Assembly (NCBI GenBank): GCA_002398365.1
Contig: DGYK01000063.1
Location: forward strand, 19,904-83,903
Length of the DNA stretch: 64,000 nucleotides
Source: Flammeovirgaceae bacterium UBA5008
Lineage (GTDB): Bacteria > Bacteroidota > Bacteroidia > Cytophagales > Cyclobacteriaceae
Reading direction: 5' to 3'
The stretch's first letter is position 1. Each line of letters opens with the position of its first letter. Made by a program: the position numbers and the translations under genes. Under the pieces are notes generated by a model. The model had not been told where the DNA came from, did no database searches, and saw only the letters and a program-made list of their open reading frames with translations. This document shows positions 53,531 to 62,292 of this stretch, one piece after another.

Positions 53531-53821
53531 TCAGTGGCCTTTTTCTTTAAACTTTTTGATTTGGTTACGCAAAGCTTCTGTAGCCATATCGGTGGCAGCT
53601 TCGAATGAGCGAGCTTGCTCTTTTGCAAACAATTGGCTTCCCGGTACCTTCACTCTAATTTCTACAGTTTTGTTTTCTACTCCTTCATTATTGATGCGTA
53701 AGAACACTTCCCCATCAACCACTCGATCATAAAACGTTTCAAGTTTATCTACTTTCTTCTGAATAAAGTCAATCAATTTGGTGTCGGCATCAAAGTGGAT
53801 GGAGTGAACTTGCAGTTTCAT
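53531..53821 (-). CDS. hpf: Short ribosome hibernation-promoting factor
   Basis: 96 residues of the HPF/RaiA (S30AE) fold: VHSIHFDADTKLIDFIQKKV, KLETFYDR and VPGSQLFAKEQARSFEAATD. It binds the 30S decoding region in stationary phase. Short form, lacking the C-terminal dimerisation domain of long HPF. Downstream of the Xer gene by 46 bases. Confidence 0.92.
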   Translation of the reverse strand: MKLQVHSIHFDADTKLIDFIQKKVDKLETFYDRVVDGEVFLRINNEGVENKTVEIRVKVPGSQLFAKEQARSFEAATDMATEALRNQIKKFKEKGH

Positions 53822-53867
53822 AACACATTAAATTTAAAAGTTGAACATATAACCAGTACTAAAAAAA

Positions 53868-54749
53868 TCATGCTTTCGGGTGCGCTTGCTCAAATACCTT
53901 TTTCAGCTTATCCATGGAGTTGTGGGTGTACACCTGTGTTGCCGCTAAGCTACTGTGCCCCAATAGATCTTTCACTGCATTAATCTCCGCCCCTTTGTTA
54001 AGTAAATGCGTAGCGTAGGTGTGACGCAGCACATGGGGACTTTTTTTCTCTACGCTTGTAAACAACTTCATATACTTTTTCACCACCCGATTCACCAGCA
54101 TCGGATAAAGTGGTTCTCCTGATTGTGTAACGAATAATAATCCGTGATCGTGCTGAGTAATTTCTTTATTTCGGATGCGGATATAATGAGTGATGAGTGT
54201 GGCTAAGTGTGAGGTGAAAGGTATCACTCGCTCTTTGTTTCGCTTTCCCAATACCCGCAAGGTGCGGTCGCTGATATTCACCCGATTTTCTTTCAGATTG
54301 ATTAACTCTGACAAGCGCATGCCGGTACCATAAAATAATTCCAGAATCAATTGATCGCGGAGCCCCTCATGATCGGCTGAAAAAACAACATTATCTAAAA
54401 GTTTTACAGTATCACTTTCATTCACAAAGTGAGGCAGTTTCTTGGGCGACTTCAACACTTTAATTTTTTGCATCGGGTCTTTTTCAATCAAACCCTGACG
54501 CATCAAAAATTTATAGTACGACCGTAGGCAGGCAATTTTTCGGTTTACCGATGTGGCTCCCAGCTTCTGTTCCACCAATTGCACAATCCAAGAGCGCACC
54601 AACCCATAATTGGCTTCCTGTGCTTTTATGCCATCGAACTGCTCGGACAAAAATTGCTCAAATTGAGATAGATCGGTTTCGTATGAAATAACCGTTTTGG
54701 GGCTATACCTTTTTTCGAATTGGAGGTATTTTAAAAATGACTCTACCAT
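53868..54749 (-). CDS. Tyrosine recombinase XerC/XerD-like
   Basis: 293 residues from ATG 54749; the ORF runs upstream to 54821 but that part overlaps the rpsU terminator. N-terminal SAM-like DNA-binding domain (FLKYLQFEKRYSPKTVISYETDL), then catalytic residues R in GTGMRLSEL, H-x-x-R in SPHVLRHTYATHLL, H in DLLGHSSL and tyrosine in AATQVYTHNS. Normal Xer length. Probably part of chromosome dimer resolution, but a mobile-element integrase of the same size cannot be fully excluded; its neighbours are all housekeeping genes, which argues for Xer. A TATATTCG -7-like box lies at 54783-54790. Confidence 0.9.
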   Translation of the reverse strand: MVESFLKYLQFEKRYSPKTVISYETDLSQFEQFLSEQFDGIKAQEANYGLVRSWIVQLVEQKLGATSVNRKIACLRSYYKFLMRQGLIEKDPMQKIKVLKSPKKLPHFVNESDTVKLLDNVVFSADHEGLRDQLILELFYGTGMRLSELINLKENRVNISDRTLRVLGKRNKERVIPFTSHLATLITHYIRIRNKEITQHDHGLLFVTQSGEPLYPMLVNRVVKKYMKLFTSVEKKSPHVLRHTYATHLLNKGAEINAVKDLLGHSSLAATQVYTHNSMDKLKKVFEQAHPKA

Positions 54750-54795
54750 TAACACAAGCCCAAACAACCCGCTCTGTTGAGTCGAATATAAAAAA

Positions 54796-54828
54796 AATCC
54801 CCCTGCCATCCACGATAGCAAGGGGATT
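54796..54828 (-). terminator. Terminator after rpsU
   Basis: AATCCCCCTGC (54796-54806)/GCAAGGGGATT (54818-54828), one mismatch, with a T run on the minus strand side (TTTTTTTATATT). It ends rpsU, and it supports placing the Xer start at 54749 rather than further upstream. Confidence 0.87.
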
Positions 54829-54851
54829 GTTTACAAAATGTAGATTAAATG

Positions 54852-55046
54852 TTAGTAATTATCCTTAGCGTACATCTTTTGAACGTACGAAGCATGGATA
54901 ATTTCACTTCTTCTTTTTACAGAAGGTTTAGTGAAAGATGTTCTGGCACGCAAAGCTTTCAAAACTCCGGTCTTTTCGAACTTCTTTTTGAAACGCTTCA
55001 AAGCCTTATCGATTGATTCGTTTTCTTTTATGTTGATAATCAGCAT
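54852..55046 (-). CDS. rpsU: 30S ribosomal protein S21
   Basis: 64 residues, basic, typical bS21 with ESIDKALKRFKKKFEKTGVL and RSEIIHASYVQ. Preceded by a full-match housekeeping promoter and followed by a strong terminator, so it is monocistronic. The family is common but variable in Bacteroidota; in that phylum bS21 is involved in sequestering the 16S anti-Shine-Dalgarno region. Confidence 0.94.
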   Translation of the reverse strand: MLIINIKENESIDKALKRFKKKFEKTGVLKALRARTSFTKPSVKRRSEIIHASYVQKMYAKDNY

Positions 55047-55066
55047 CTCTATTTTTGTTTGGGCTG

Positions 55067-55098
55067 CAAATATAGCCTAACCGGCTTTAAATTCGCAA
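55067..55098 (-). promoter_or_regulatory. Housekeeping promoter for rpsU
   Basis: On the minus strand TTG (55096-55098), 21 bases, TATATTTG (55067-55074), 20 bases upstream of the rpsU ATG. Matches the Bacteroidota consensus fully. Confidence 0.7.
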
Positions 55099-55101
55099 GC
55101 A

Positions 55102-56271
55102 TTATTTTAAAATAGATCGCGAAATCACCAATTTCTGAATCTCTGAGGTTCCCTCGCCTATCGTACAAAGCTTGGCATCGCGGTAATACTTCTCGGCCGG
55201 AAAGTCTTTGGTATAACCATATCCTCCAAAAATCTGAACTCCCTCATTGGCTACCTCCACAGCAATCTCTGAAGCATAGAGTTTGGCCATTGCAGACTCC
55301 TTGTTCACACTTTTGCCTCTGTTTTTGAGGTCGGCAGCGCGATAAGTCAAAAGCTTGGCAGCCTCTACTTTGGTAGCCATATCGGCCAATTTGAATGAAA
55401 TTCCCTGAAAATTGGCAATTGGTTGGTTGAATTGATGGCGCTCTTTTGAATACTTCAGTGCCGCTTCATACGCGCCTTCGGCAATTCCTAAACTAAGGGC
55501 GGCAATGGAAATTCGTCCTCCATCTAAAACTTTCAGCGACTGCACAAAACCCTCGCCTTCTTTTCCAATCACCTGGTTTTTATGAATACGGCAATCCGAA
55601 AAGATCATCTCAGCTGTTTCGGAGGCTCTCATGCCTAATTTGTTTTCCTTTTTTCCGGCTGTAAATCCGGGGGTGCCACGCTCCATGATAAATGCGGTCA
55701 TTCCATGCGAATCACCGACTGCGCCAGTGCGTGCAATTACCACAGCTACATCGCCCGATTTACCGTGGGTTATGAAGTTTTTAGCGCCATTCAGCACATA
55801 ATAATCGCCATCTTTTATGGCCACCGTGCGCATATTTCCGGCATCTGAACCGGTATTGGGCTCCGTAAGGCCCCAGGCACCCAGCCATTCGCAGGTTGCT
55901 AACTTGGGTAAGTATTTGCGCTTCTGCTCTTCAGAAGCAAACTGTAGGATGTGCCCGGTGCATAATGAGTTATGTGCTGCCATTGACAAACCAATCGATC
56001 CGTCAATTTTGGCCAATTCTACAATCGCGGTAACGTATTCATGATATCCAAAGCCGGAGCCTCCATATTCTGTAGGAACCAACACGCCCATTAATCCAAG
56101 CTCTCCCAGTTGCTTAAATAAATCCAAAGGAAAATGCTGCGCCTCATCCCAATCCATCCGGTTGGGCACCATTTCACGTTTACCAAAATCACGAATCATA
56201 TCGGCAATCATTTTTTGATTTTCCGATTCTGTAAAGTCGATTCCCACTTTCGGCTCTGTCATTACTTCCAT
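55102..56271 (-). CDS. Acyl-CoA dehydrogenase
   Basis: 389 residues. FAD/substrate motifs LMGVLVPTEYGGSGF, WGLTEPNTGSDAG and FITHGKSGD, and C-terminal IFGGYGYTKDFPAEKYYRD with GEGTSEIQ that carries the catalytic Glu region of short/medium-chain enzymes. It oxidises acyl-CoA to enoyl-CoA and passes electrons to ETF. Closest in layout to butyryl- or isovaleryl-type dehydrogenases; chain length not assigned. Two possible ATGs lie three codons apart (56271 and 56262). Confidence 0.93.
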   Translation of the reverse strand: MEVMTEPKVGIDFTESENQKMIADMIRDFGKREMVPNRMDWDEAQHFPLDLFKQLGELGLMGVLVPTEYGGSGFGYHEYVTAIVELAKIDGSIGLSMAAHNSLCTGHILQFASEEQKRKYLPKLATCEWLGAWGLTEPNTGSDAGNMRTVAIKDGDYYVLNGAKNFITHGKSGDVAVVIARTGAVGDSHGMTAFIMERGTPGFTAGKKENKLGMRASETAEMIFSDCRIHKNQVIGKEGEGFVQSLKVLDGGRISIAALSLGIAEGAYEAALKYSKERHQFNQPIANFQGISFKLADMATKVEAAKLLTYRAADLKNRGKSVNKESAMAKLYASEIAVEVANEGVQIFGGYGYTKDFPAEKYYRDAKLCTIGEGTSEIQKLVISRSILK

Positions 56272-56297
56272 CTTTTCTGAATTTTAAGTTAGAATCA

Positions 56298-56327
56298 CAA
56301 AATTAGTCTTAGTTACAGAATATCCAA
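56298..56327 (-). promoter_or_regulatory. Housekeeping promoter for the acyl-CoA dehydrogenase
   Basis: On the minus strand TTG (56325-56327), 19 bases, TAATTTTG (56298-56305), 26 bases before the ATG at 56271. Full consensus match. Confidence 0.65.
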
Positions 56328-56387
56328 ACGAGTGTTAGTTTGTTTTACAAAACCGTTATTTTCAACGCCTATTAGCACCAGAAAGGC

Positions 56388-56395
56388 TATTTTTG
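56388..56395 (+). promoter_or_regulatory. -7 element for the Ugd gene
   Basis: TATTTTTG matches TAnnTTTG and lies 25 bases before the ATG at 56421, giving a short leader. No TTG at the proper -33 distance. Confidence 0.45.
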
Positions 56396-56420
56396 CAGCC
56401 TGATTCAAAAACCTCTTGGA

Positions 56421-57737
56421 ATGAAAATAGCTGTAATAGGAACGGGTTATGTGGGGCTGGTAACGGGAACTTGCTTTGCCGAAACAGGAAATACAGTAAC
56501 CTGCGTAGATATAGACCAAGCCAAAGTTGATAAGCTGAAAAGTGGCAAAGTGACAATCTATGAACCCGGCCTTGAGGTAATCTTCGAAAGAAACATCAAA
56601 CAAGGCAGGCTGTTTTTTACGACTCAACTGGCAGAAGGAATAAAGGATGCCAAAATTATTTTTCTAGCATTGCCAACACCTCCGGGTGAAGATGGTTCTG
56701 CTGATTTGAAATACATACTTGGCGTTGCTGAGCAATTAGGAGGTCTTTTGAAAGACTATACAGTCATTGTCGACAAGAGTACGGTGCCGGTTGGCACGGC
56801 TGAAAAAGTACGGGCCCGAATCGCCAAGAATTGCAAAGTTAATTTTGACGTGGTTTCTAATCCGGAATTTTTACGCGAAGGCGTAGCGGTAGAAGATTTT
56901 ATGAAGCCGGAACGTGTCGTTATCGGAACTACATCGGCTGCTGCCCGCAAAGTGATGGAAACACTCTATGCGCCTTTTGTGCGCCAGGGAAATCCATTGG
57001 TTTTTATGGATGAAAAATCGGCTGAGTTGACCAAGTATGCTGCCAACGCATTCTTAGCTGTTAAAATTTCCTTTATGAATGAAATTGCCAACATGTGTGA
57101 GCTGGTAGGTGCGGATGTAGATTCCGTACGGAAGGGAATTGGCACCGATAGCCGTATCGGAAAGCGGTTTTTGTTTCCGGGCATAGGCTATGGAGGAAGT
57201 TGCTTTCCGAAAGACGTTCAGGCGTTGGAAAAATCATCGACCGATGTGAATTACGACTTTAAAATTTTAAAGGCCGTAATGGATGTCAATGCCAAGCAAA
57301 AAACCAAGCTGATACCGGCCATTCTGAATTATTTCAAAGGCGATTTGAAAGGAAAAGTAATCGCCATCTGGGGCTTGTCCTTTAAGCCGCACACCGATGA
57401 CATCCGCGAAGCACCTGCTTTATACAACATTGAAGAATTGTTGAAAGCCGGAGCAAACATCAAAGCGCACGATCCCGAATCGATGCCCAATGTGAAAAGC
57501 CAATTGGGCGACCGCATTGCGTATTGTGATAATCCGTATACCGCTGCTGAAAATGCTGATGCTATTTTTATTGCAACCGAGTGGCCTGAATTTAGAACCC
57601 CAGACTTCGATCGTTTATCGTCCATTGTAAAAAACAAAGTGATCTTTGACGGGCGTAATTTGTATGATCTGACAATGATGAAAGAATTGGGTTATACTTA
57701 TTACAGCATTGGCCGCGAAGTCATTTATAGTTCATAG
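56421..57737 (+). CDS. ugd: UDP-glucose 6-dehydrogenase
   Basis: 438 residues. NAD loop GTGYVGLVTG at 7-16, catalytic cysteine in GIGYGGSCFPKDV, and the conserved KSTVPVGT and GLSFKPHTDDIREAP segments. It oxidises UDP-glucose to UDP-glucuronate. The next gene, 21 bases later, decarboxylates that product, so together they form the UDP-xylose pathway, likely for surface glycans. Confidence 0.93.
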   Translation: MKIAVIGTGYVGLVTGTCFAETGNTVTCVDIDQAKVDKLKSGKVTIYEPGLEVIFERNIKQGRLFFTTQLAEGIKDAKIIFLALPTPPGEDGSADLKYILGVAEQLGGLLKDYTVIVDKSTVPVGTAEKVRARIAKNCKVNFDVVSNPEFLREGVAVEDFMKPERVVIGTTSAAARKVMETLYAPFVRQGNPLVFMDEKSAELTKYAANAFLAVKISFMNEIANMCELVGADVDSVRKGIGTDSRIGKRFLFPGIGYGGSCFPKDVQALEKSSTDVNYDFKILKAVMDVNAKQKTKLIPAILNYFKGDLKGKVIAIWGLSFKPHTDDIREAPALYNIEELLKAGANIKAHDPESMPNVKSQLGDRIAYCDNPYTAAENADAIFIATEWPEFRTPDFDRLSSIVKNKVIFDGRNLYDLTMMKELGYTYYSIGREVIYSS

Positions 57738-57758
57738 TCTTATCTTATTATAATCAAT

Positions 57759-58745
57759 ATGAAGAAACGAGTTTTAATTACAGGTGGTGCCGGCTTCTTA
57801 GGTTCACATCTCTGCGATCGCTTTATCAAAGAGGGTTACCAAGTCATTGCCATGGATAACCTGATCACCGGAGATTTGCGCAACATCGAGCACTTGTTCA
57901 AACATCCCGATTTTGAATTTTATCACCACGATGTATCGAAATTCGTACATGTGCCGGGCGAGTTGCACTACATCTTGCATTTCGCCTCTCCGGCAAGCCC
58001 CATCGACTATCTGAAAATTCCCATTCAAACATTGAAAGTGGGTTCGTTGGGAACTCACAATCTATTGGGATTGGCACGAGCCAAAAAAGCAAGGATCATC
58101 ATTGCCTCCACTTCCGAAGTGTATGGCGATCCAACGGTGCATCCACAAACCGAAGAATATTATGGCAATGTAAACACCGTAGGACCGCGCGGTGTGTACG
58201 ATGAAGCCAAGCGCTTTCAGGAAGCCATCACCATGGCGTATCATACTTTCCATGGATTGGAAACTCGTATTGTGCGAATCTTTAATACCTATGGGCCTCG
58301 CATGCGCCTAAATGACGGACGCGTATTGCCTGCATTCATTGGTCAAGCGTTGCGCGGAGAAGATCTTACCGTTTTTGGCGATGGATCACAAACCCGTTCT
58401 TTCTGCTATGTGGATGATTTGATTGAAGGTATTTACCGTTTGTTGCTCTCTGATTACGCGCAGCCTGTCAATATTGGAAACCCGCATGAAATTACGATCA
58501 AAGATTTTGCGGAAGAGATTATTAAACTCACCGGTACTACACAGAAAGTGATTTATAATCCACTACCGAAAGATGATCCCAAGCAACGTCAGCCTGACAT
58601 CCGTAAAGCGAAGGAGATTTTAGGCTGGGAACCAAAAGTTTCAAGAGCCGAAGGATTGAAAATTACCTACGAATACTTCAAGTCGTTGCCGAAAGAAGTT
58701 TTGTATCAACGCGATCACAAAAGCTTCGACAGCTACATTCGTTAG
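57759..58745 (+). CDS. UDP-glucuronate decarboxylase (UDP-xylose synthase)
   Basis: 328-residue extended SDR. NAD loop GGAGFLGSH (9-17), FASPASPIDY (75-84), STSEVYGDP (118-125) and catalytic Y147/K151 in YDEAKR are the UXS signature. It makes UDP-xylose from UDP-glucuronate. Short form, without the N-terminal membrane anchor of eukaryotic UXS. Its stop is followed by a strong terminator. Confidence 0.93.
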   Translation: MKKRVLITGGAGFLGSHLCDRFIKEGYQVIAMDNLITGDLRNIEHLFKHPDFEFYHHDVSKFVHVPGELHYILHFASPASPIDYLKIPIQTLKVGSLGTHNLLGLARAKKARIIIASTSEVYGDPTVHPQTEEYYGNVNTVGPRGVYDEAKRFQEAITMAYHTFHGLETRIVRIFNTYGPRMRLNDGRVLPAFIGQALRGEDLTVFGDGSQTRSFCYVDDLIEGIYRLLLSDYAQPVNIGNPHEITIKDFAEEIIKLTGTTQKVIYNPLPKDDPKQRQPDIRKAKEILGWEPKVSRAEGLKITYEYFKSLPKEVLYQRDHKSFDSYIR

Positions 58746-58766
58746 ATTTAAATCTGCGTTGGAAAT

Positions 58767-58797
58767 AAAAAGGCTCGGAAAATTTCCGAGCCTTTTT
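58767..58797. terminator. Terminator between convergent UXS and zinc-peptidase genes
   Basis: AAAAAGGCTCGGAAA (58767-58781) and TTTCCGAGCCTTTTT (58783-58797) form a near-perfect palindrome with A and T runs on both ends, so it can work in both directions. Confidence 0.92.
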
Positions 58798-58817
58798 CGT
58801 TATCAGAATTATCTCTA

Positions 58818-59516
58818 TTAATCTCTGTCCATTCCTAAATACATCAGCACATAGTAGATCAATGTTGTTACTGCACCAATAGCAGCTACTACATAGGTCA
58901 TGGCAGCCCACTTCAACGCATCTTGTGACATATCGTATTCAGCAGGAGTTACGATGTTTCTGGTTTTTATCCATGCCAACGCTCTGCGGCTGGCGTCAAA
59001 TTCAACGGGTAAAGTTACCAAGGCGAACAAAGCAAATACGGCATAACACACGATGATCAGCAAAAGAGCTGTTTTCATAGGCAAAATGCTGGAAGCGAAA
59101 ATCGATCCGAAGATCATCGCCATCATCATAAAGTTCAGTACGCTGGCGCTGATGTTTTGAACCGGAACCATTGCTGAACGGAATTGAAGCATGCTATAAG
59201 CGGTAGCGTGTTGCACAGCATGACCACATTCGTGAGCGGCCACTGCGGTGGCGGCTGCGTTTCTACCGTGATATACTTCTTGGCTCAAATTCACCGTCTT
59301 GTCTGCAGGGTTGTAATGATCCGTCAACTGACCTTCCACGCACGTAACCTGTACATCGCGAATGCCGTGATCAGCCAACATCAATCGCGCAATCTCCGCT
59401 CCGGTTAAATCTCTGGTTAAGTGTGTTTGAGAATACTCTCTGAATTTGCTTTTCAGGCGTGAACTAACCATCCAGCCGATCAACATAAAAAATCCACCAA
59501 TCAATAATGCACCCAT
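58818..59516 (-). CDS. Membrane zinc metallopeptidase, YugP-like
   Basis: 232 residues. Membrane helix at the N-terminus, zinc site HECGHAVQH (H95, E96, H99), and two or three helices in the C-terminal half. Family found widely in Bacteria (B. subtilis YugP), with unknown substrate. Last gene of the pan operon, 6 bases after rfaE2. Confidence 0.87.
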   Translation of the reverse strand: MGALLIGGFFMLIGWMVSSRLKSKFREYSQTHLTRDLTGAEIARLMLADHGIRDVQVTCVEGQLTDHYNPADKTVNLSQEVYHGRNAAATAVAAHECGHAVQHATAYSMLQFRSAMVPVQNISASVLNFMMMAMIFGSIFASSILPMKTALLLIIVCYAVFALFALVTLPVEFDASRRALAWIKTRNIVTPAEYDMSQDALKWAAMTYVVAAIGAVTTLIYYVLMYLGMDRD

Positions 59517-59522
59517 AGTTAT

Positions 59523-60026
59523 TTAATTATTTATTGTTCGTTTTATTTTTTCTACAATCCGGGTGGTAGAGTAGCCTGCAACAAAGTCGATGGTCTCTAC
59601 TTTCCCTCCATTCTTTTTAACAACTTCTGCGCCAACGATGTTTTCTGCCAAATAGTCACTTCCCTTTACTAAAACATCGGGAATTAGCTCAGAAATCAAA
59701 TTTAATGGGGTGTCTTCATTAAAAAAAACTACCAAATCCACGAATTGAAGTGCGGCTAATACCCTTGCCCTTGAATTTTGATCTTGTAATGGACGTTCTG
59801 GACCTTTAAAACGACTGACAGAATCATCTGTGTTGAGCCCTATTACCAATCGGTTGCCAAGCGCTCTTGCCTTTTCCAGGTAATCTACATGACCTAAGTG
59901 CAATAAATCAAAACAGCCGTTGGTGAAAACCACTTTCTCGTGATTGGCCTTCCAGCTTTTGATTACTTCTTTAGCCTCAGCTACACTTTTTATTTTGTGC
60001 TCGGTTTTTTCCATTTCAATATCCAA
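59523..60026 (-). CDS. rfaE2: D-glycero-beta-D-manno-heptose 1-phosphate adenylyltransferase (RfaE2)
   Basis: 167 residues of the nucleotidyltransferase fold: TNGCFDLLHLGHVDYL (the HxGH site), GLNTDDSVSRFKGPERPL, and the ISEL.PDVLVKGSDY...GYSTTRIVEKI end typical of RfaE domain II. In E. coli it is fused to the kinase domain; here it is free-standing, so a separate heptose kinase is expected elsewhere. The start overlaps the flippase gene's end by about 37 bases (first ATG) or 25 (second). Confidence 0.92.
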   Translation of the reverse strand: MDIEMEKTEHKIKSVAEAKEVIKSWKANHEKVVFTNGCFDLLHLGHVDYLEKARALGNRLVIGLNTDDSVSRFKGPERPLQDQNSRARVLAALQFVDLVVFFNEDTPLNLISELIPDVLVKGSDYLAENIVGAEVVKKNGGKVETIDFVAGYSTTRIVEKIKRTINN

Positions 60027-60991
60027 TAACTAGCTAGTAACGATAGTAACCCCATCACAATCATCAGCAACGTTTGCCATCCGTGAAAAATAAATACGAA
60101 GGCAACGGCATCCGGTTGTGGTAAATTGTACAACATCACTAAACCCAGCGGCACCAGTGTGTGGTATGACCCAGCACCTCCCGGAAGCGGTGCAGCCATT
60201 GCAATGGAGCCCATTGCAAACAACGTCAACACGGCACTAAAGCCCAGATTTTCCGTTTCCGGAAATGCTTTGATCACGCAATAGCTCATCATAAAATACA
60301 ACATCCAGATTCCAATGGAGTAAGTCAGGAAGAGGGTTTTATTCTCCAGCCTAAAAACCGCGAGTAATCCTTCTTTAAAACCGCGAACAATCTTCAGCAG
60401 CTTTTCATTCTTTCTTAATAGGTAAAGTGCCACTAAAAAACCTATTCCGGCAACAGCACCCAATATTACCCAAAGAGGAATTTTGAAGCCTTCTCCTGAT
60501 GAAAAATCAAGTGTATCAATAAAACCTTTCAGCTTTTTCCATTCAGCTACAAATGAAAATCCAATCAAAATCAGTAAACAAATCACATCAACGATTCGCT
60601 CTACCACCACCGTTCCAAACGAAACTTCGACCGGGGTTTTTTCTAACTTGTAAAGATTATAGCATCGGGATACTTCGCCTCCGCGTGGCACACCTAAATT
60701 CACTAAATAGCCAATCATCAACGACAAAAAACTATTCGTGAGACCAACCTTGTTTCCGGTTGGCGCGAGCAGCATTCGCCAACGCTCCGCACGCAACAGG
60801 TGACTGAAAACAGCTATCAATGCCATCAATCCCAAATACACTTTGTTCGATGTCTCCCAGGCCTTCCATAAAAAATCAGTTTTGTTTTCGCCCTCACCTA
60901 CGTGCAAACCACGTAACGAAAGCCATAACAAAAGCACGGTGAGCAAAATCATGCCCACATATTGTAGAATGGATTTTAGATGCTTATTCAA
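59990..60991 (-). CDS. Flippase-like (lysylphosphatidylglycerol synthase TM region) membrane protein
   Basis: 333 residues with about eight membrane helices; segments LGVPRGGEVSRCYNLYKLEKT and PLPGGAGSYHTLVPLG are the UPF0104/MprF-like transporter-domain hallmarks. Likely moves a lipid or lipid-linked molecule across the inner membrane. No aminoacyl-transferase domain. It overlaps panD by 4 bases upstream and rfaE2 downstream. Confidence 0.86.
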   Translation of the reverse strand: MNKHLKSILQYVGMILLTVLLLWLSLRGLHVGEGENKTDFLWKAWETSNKVYLGLMALIAVFSHLLRAERWRMLLAPTGNKVGLTNSFLSLMIGYLVNLGVPRGGEVSRCYNLYKLEKTPVEVSFGTVVVERIVDVICLLILIGFSFVAEWKKLKGFIDTLDFSSGEGFKIPLWVILGAVAGIGFLVALYLLRKNEKLLKIVRGFKEGLLAVFRLENKTLFLTYSIGIWMLYFMMSYCVIKAFPETENLGFSAVLTLFAMGSIAMAAPLPGGAGSYHTLVPLGLVMLYNLPQPDAVAFVFIFHGWQTLLMIVMGLLSLLASYWILKWKKPSTK

Positions 60992-61335
60992 GCCAATTTA
61001 TTTTCTGGATTCGGAAATACAAGAGAAGGCTTGAATGCCTTGGCTTCTTCCAATTCCATGGATGCATACGAAATGATAATTACCACATCGCCTACCTGCG
61101 CTTTGCGGGCAGCCGGGCCGTTCAGACAAATCGTACCACTATTGCGCGCTCCGGTGATCACATACGTTTCCAAGCGCTCGCCATTGTTAATGTTAACCAC
61201 TTGCACTTTTTCCCCTTCAATCAACTGAGCCGCTTCCATCAACGCTTCGTCAATGGTAATGCTTCCCACGTAATGCAATTCAGCCTGCGTAATCTTTACG
61301 CGATGAATCTTCGACTTTAAAACTTCTATTCTCAT
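60988..61335 (-). CDS. panD: Aspartate 1-decarboxylase precursor
   Basis: 115 residues with the self-processing site G24-S25 (YVGSITID), which forms the pyruvoyl cofactor. It makes beta-alanine for pantothenate. It overlaps panC (upstream) and the flippase gene (downstream) by 4 bases each. Confidence 0.96.
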   Translation of the reverse strand: MRIEVLKSKIHRVKITQAELHYVGSITIDEALMEAAQLIEGEKVQVVNINNGERLETYVITGARNSGTICLNGPAARKAQVGDVVIIISYASMELEEAKAFKPSLVFPNPENKLA

Positions 61336-62171
61336 TCCACTATTAAGTTATCAATCAATCTCACTTCACCTACATAGCCGGCAATTAGTAAAATCGTTTG
61401 GCTAGAAACGTTTTTGGCAGGTTTTAAGTTTACTGTGTCTACCCATTCAAAATATTCCAAGCGAACTGCGGGTGCCGACTCGCACAGTTGTTTTACTTTT
61501 TCCCTTACGGGGATGATGGACTCACCCTTTTTCAAAAGATCTTTTGCGAGAAGCAGCGATTTGTAAAAAACAGTAGCTCTTTCTCTTTCTTCCGTAGCGA
61601 GCCGCTGGTTGCGCGATGACATAGCAAGTCCACTCGCTTCACGCACGATGGGCACGGGTCGCAACTCAATATCAAACATTAGCTCCTCTACCAGTTTCGT
61701 AATCACTTTCAGTTGCTGAAAATCTTTTTGCCCAAAGTAAGCGCGCGTAGGAGCTACAATGTTAAAAAGCTTCGAAACAACCAGCGCCACGCCACTAAAA
61801 TGGCCTGGACGGAACTCGCCTTCCAAAATTTTATCCAAATGCCCCATGTCAAAATGAAGTTCCGAGGGAGTGGCGTACATCTCAGCGTTGGCAGGAGCAA
61901 AAACGACATCACAACCGGATGCTTCTAAAAGCGCTATATCTGAAGCTAATGTGCGGGGATATTTTTCCAGGTCACTGGCATTATTAAACTGAGCCGGATT
62001 TACATAAATACTGCAGACGGTAAGGTCATTCTCTTGTCGCGAAGAACGGATTAATTCCAGATGTCCGTCATGCAAAGCCCCCATGGTCGGCACCAGCCCG
62101 ATGGACCTGCTTAGTTTTTTTTGAGCAGTCAGAAAAGCCCTTATTGGCTTAATTTCGTTGAAAATCTCCAT
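61332..62171 (-). CDS. panC: Pantothenate synthetase
   Basis: 279 residues. VPTMGALHDGHLELI (HxGH) and the KMSK-like SSRNQRL site are present. It ligates pantoate and beta-alanine, the latter from PanD encoded next. First gene of the five-gene operon; a TATCTTTG -7 box is at 62195-62202 on the minus strand, 23 bases before the ATG. Confidence 0.96.
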   Translation of the reverse strand: MEIFNEIKPIRAFLTAQKKLSRSIGLVPTMGALHDGHLELIRSSRQENDLTVCSIYVNPAQFNNASDLEKYPRTLASDIALLEASGCDVVFAPANAEMYATPSELHFDMGHLDKILEGEFRPGHFSGVALVVSKLFNIVAPTRAYFGQKDFQQLKVITKLVEELMFDIELRPVPIVREASGLAMSSRNQRLATEERERATVFYKSLLLAKDLLKKGESIIPVREKVKQLCESAPAVRLEYFEWVDTVNLKPAKNVSSQTILLIAGYVGEVRLIDNLIVE

Positions 62172-62194
62172 TTTCAGGCTTTTTTAAGGGGTGG

Positions 62195-62202
62195 CAAAGA
62201 TA
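62195..62202 (-). promoter_or_regulatory. -7 element for the panC operon
   Basis: TATCTTTG on the minus strand, matching TAnnTTTG, 23 bases before the panC ATG. No clear TTG upstream. Confidence 0.45.
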
Positions 62203-62223
62203 GGTCTTATAAGTTAAGATTAG

Positions 62224-62254
62224 TTGAATAAGGGGTGAATTTTGCGTACTTTTG
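62224..62254 (+). promoter_or_regulatory. Housekeeping promoter for the half-length GT5 gene
   Basis: TTG (62224-62226), 20 bases, TACTTTTG (62247-62254), 38 bases before the ATG. Full consensus. It lies back-to-back with the panC -7 box. Confidence 0.7.
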
Positions 62255-62292
62255 CGGCACGGTATTTTATCTTTTTCTAAAAATCCATTAAT

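Noticed and set aside
53404..53628. 75-codon N-terminal extension of the barrel protein
   Set aside because: It spans the hpf terminator; the ATG at 53403 starts a clear signal peptide.
53868..54749. Mobile-element integrase
   Set aside because: Length, motif set and housekeeping neighbours (hpf, rpsU) match chromosomal Xer; no attachment-site repeats or cargo genes nearby.
54750..54821. 24-codon upstream extension of the Xer recombinase gene
   Set aside because: It covers the rpsU terminator hairpin and lacks homology; the start at 54749 matches the family.
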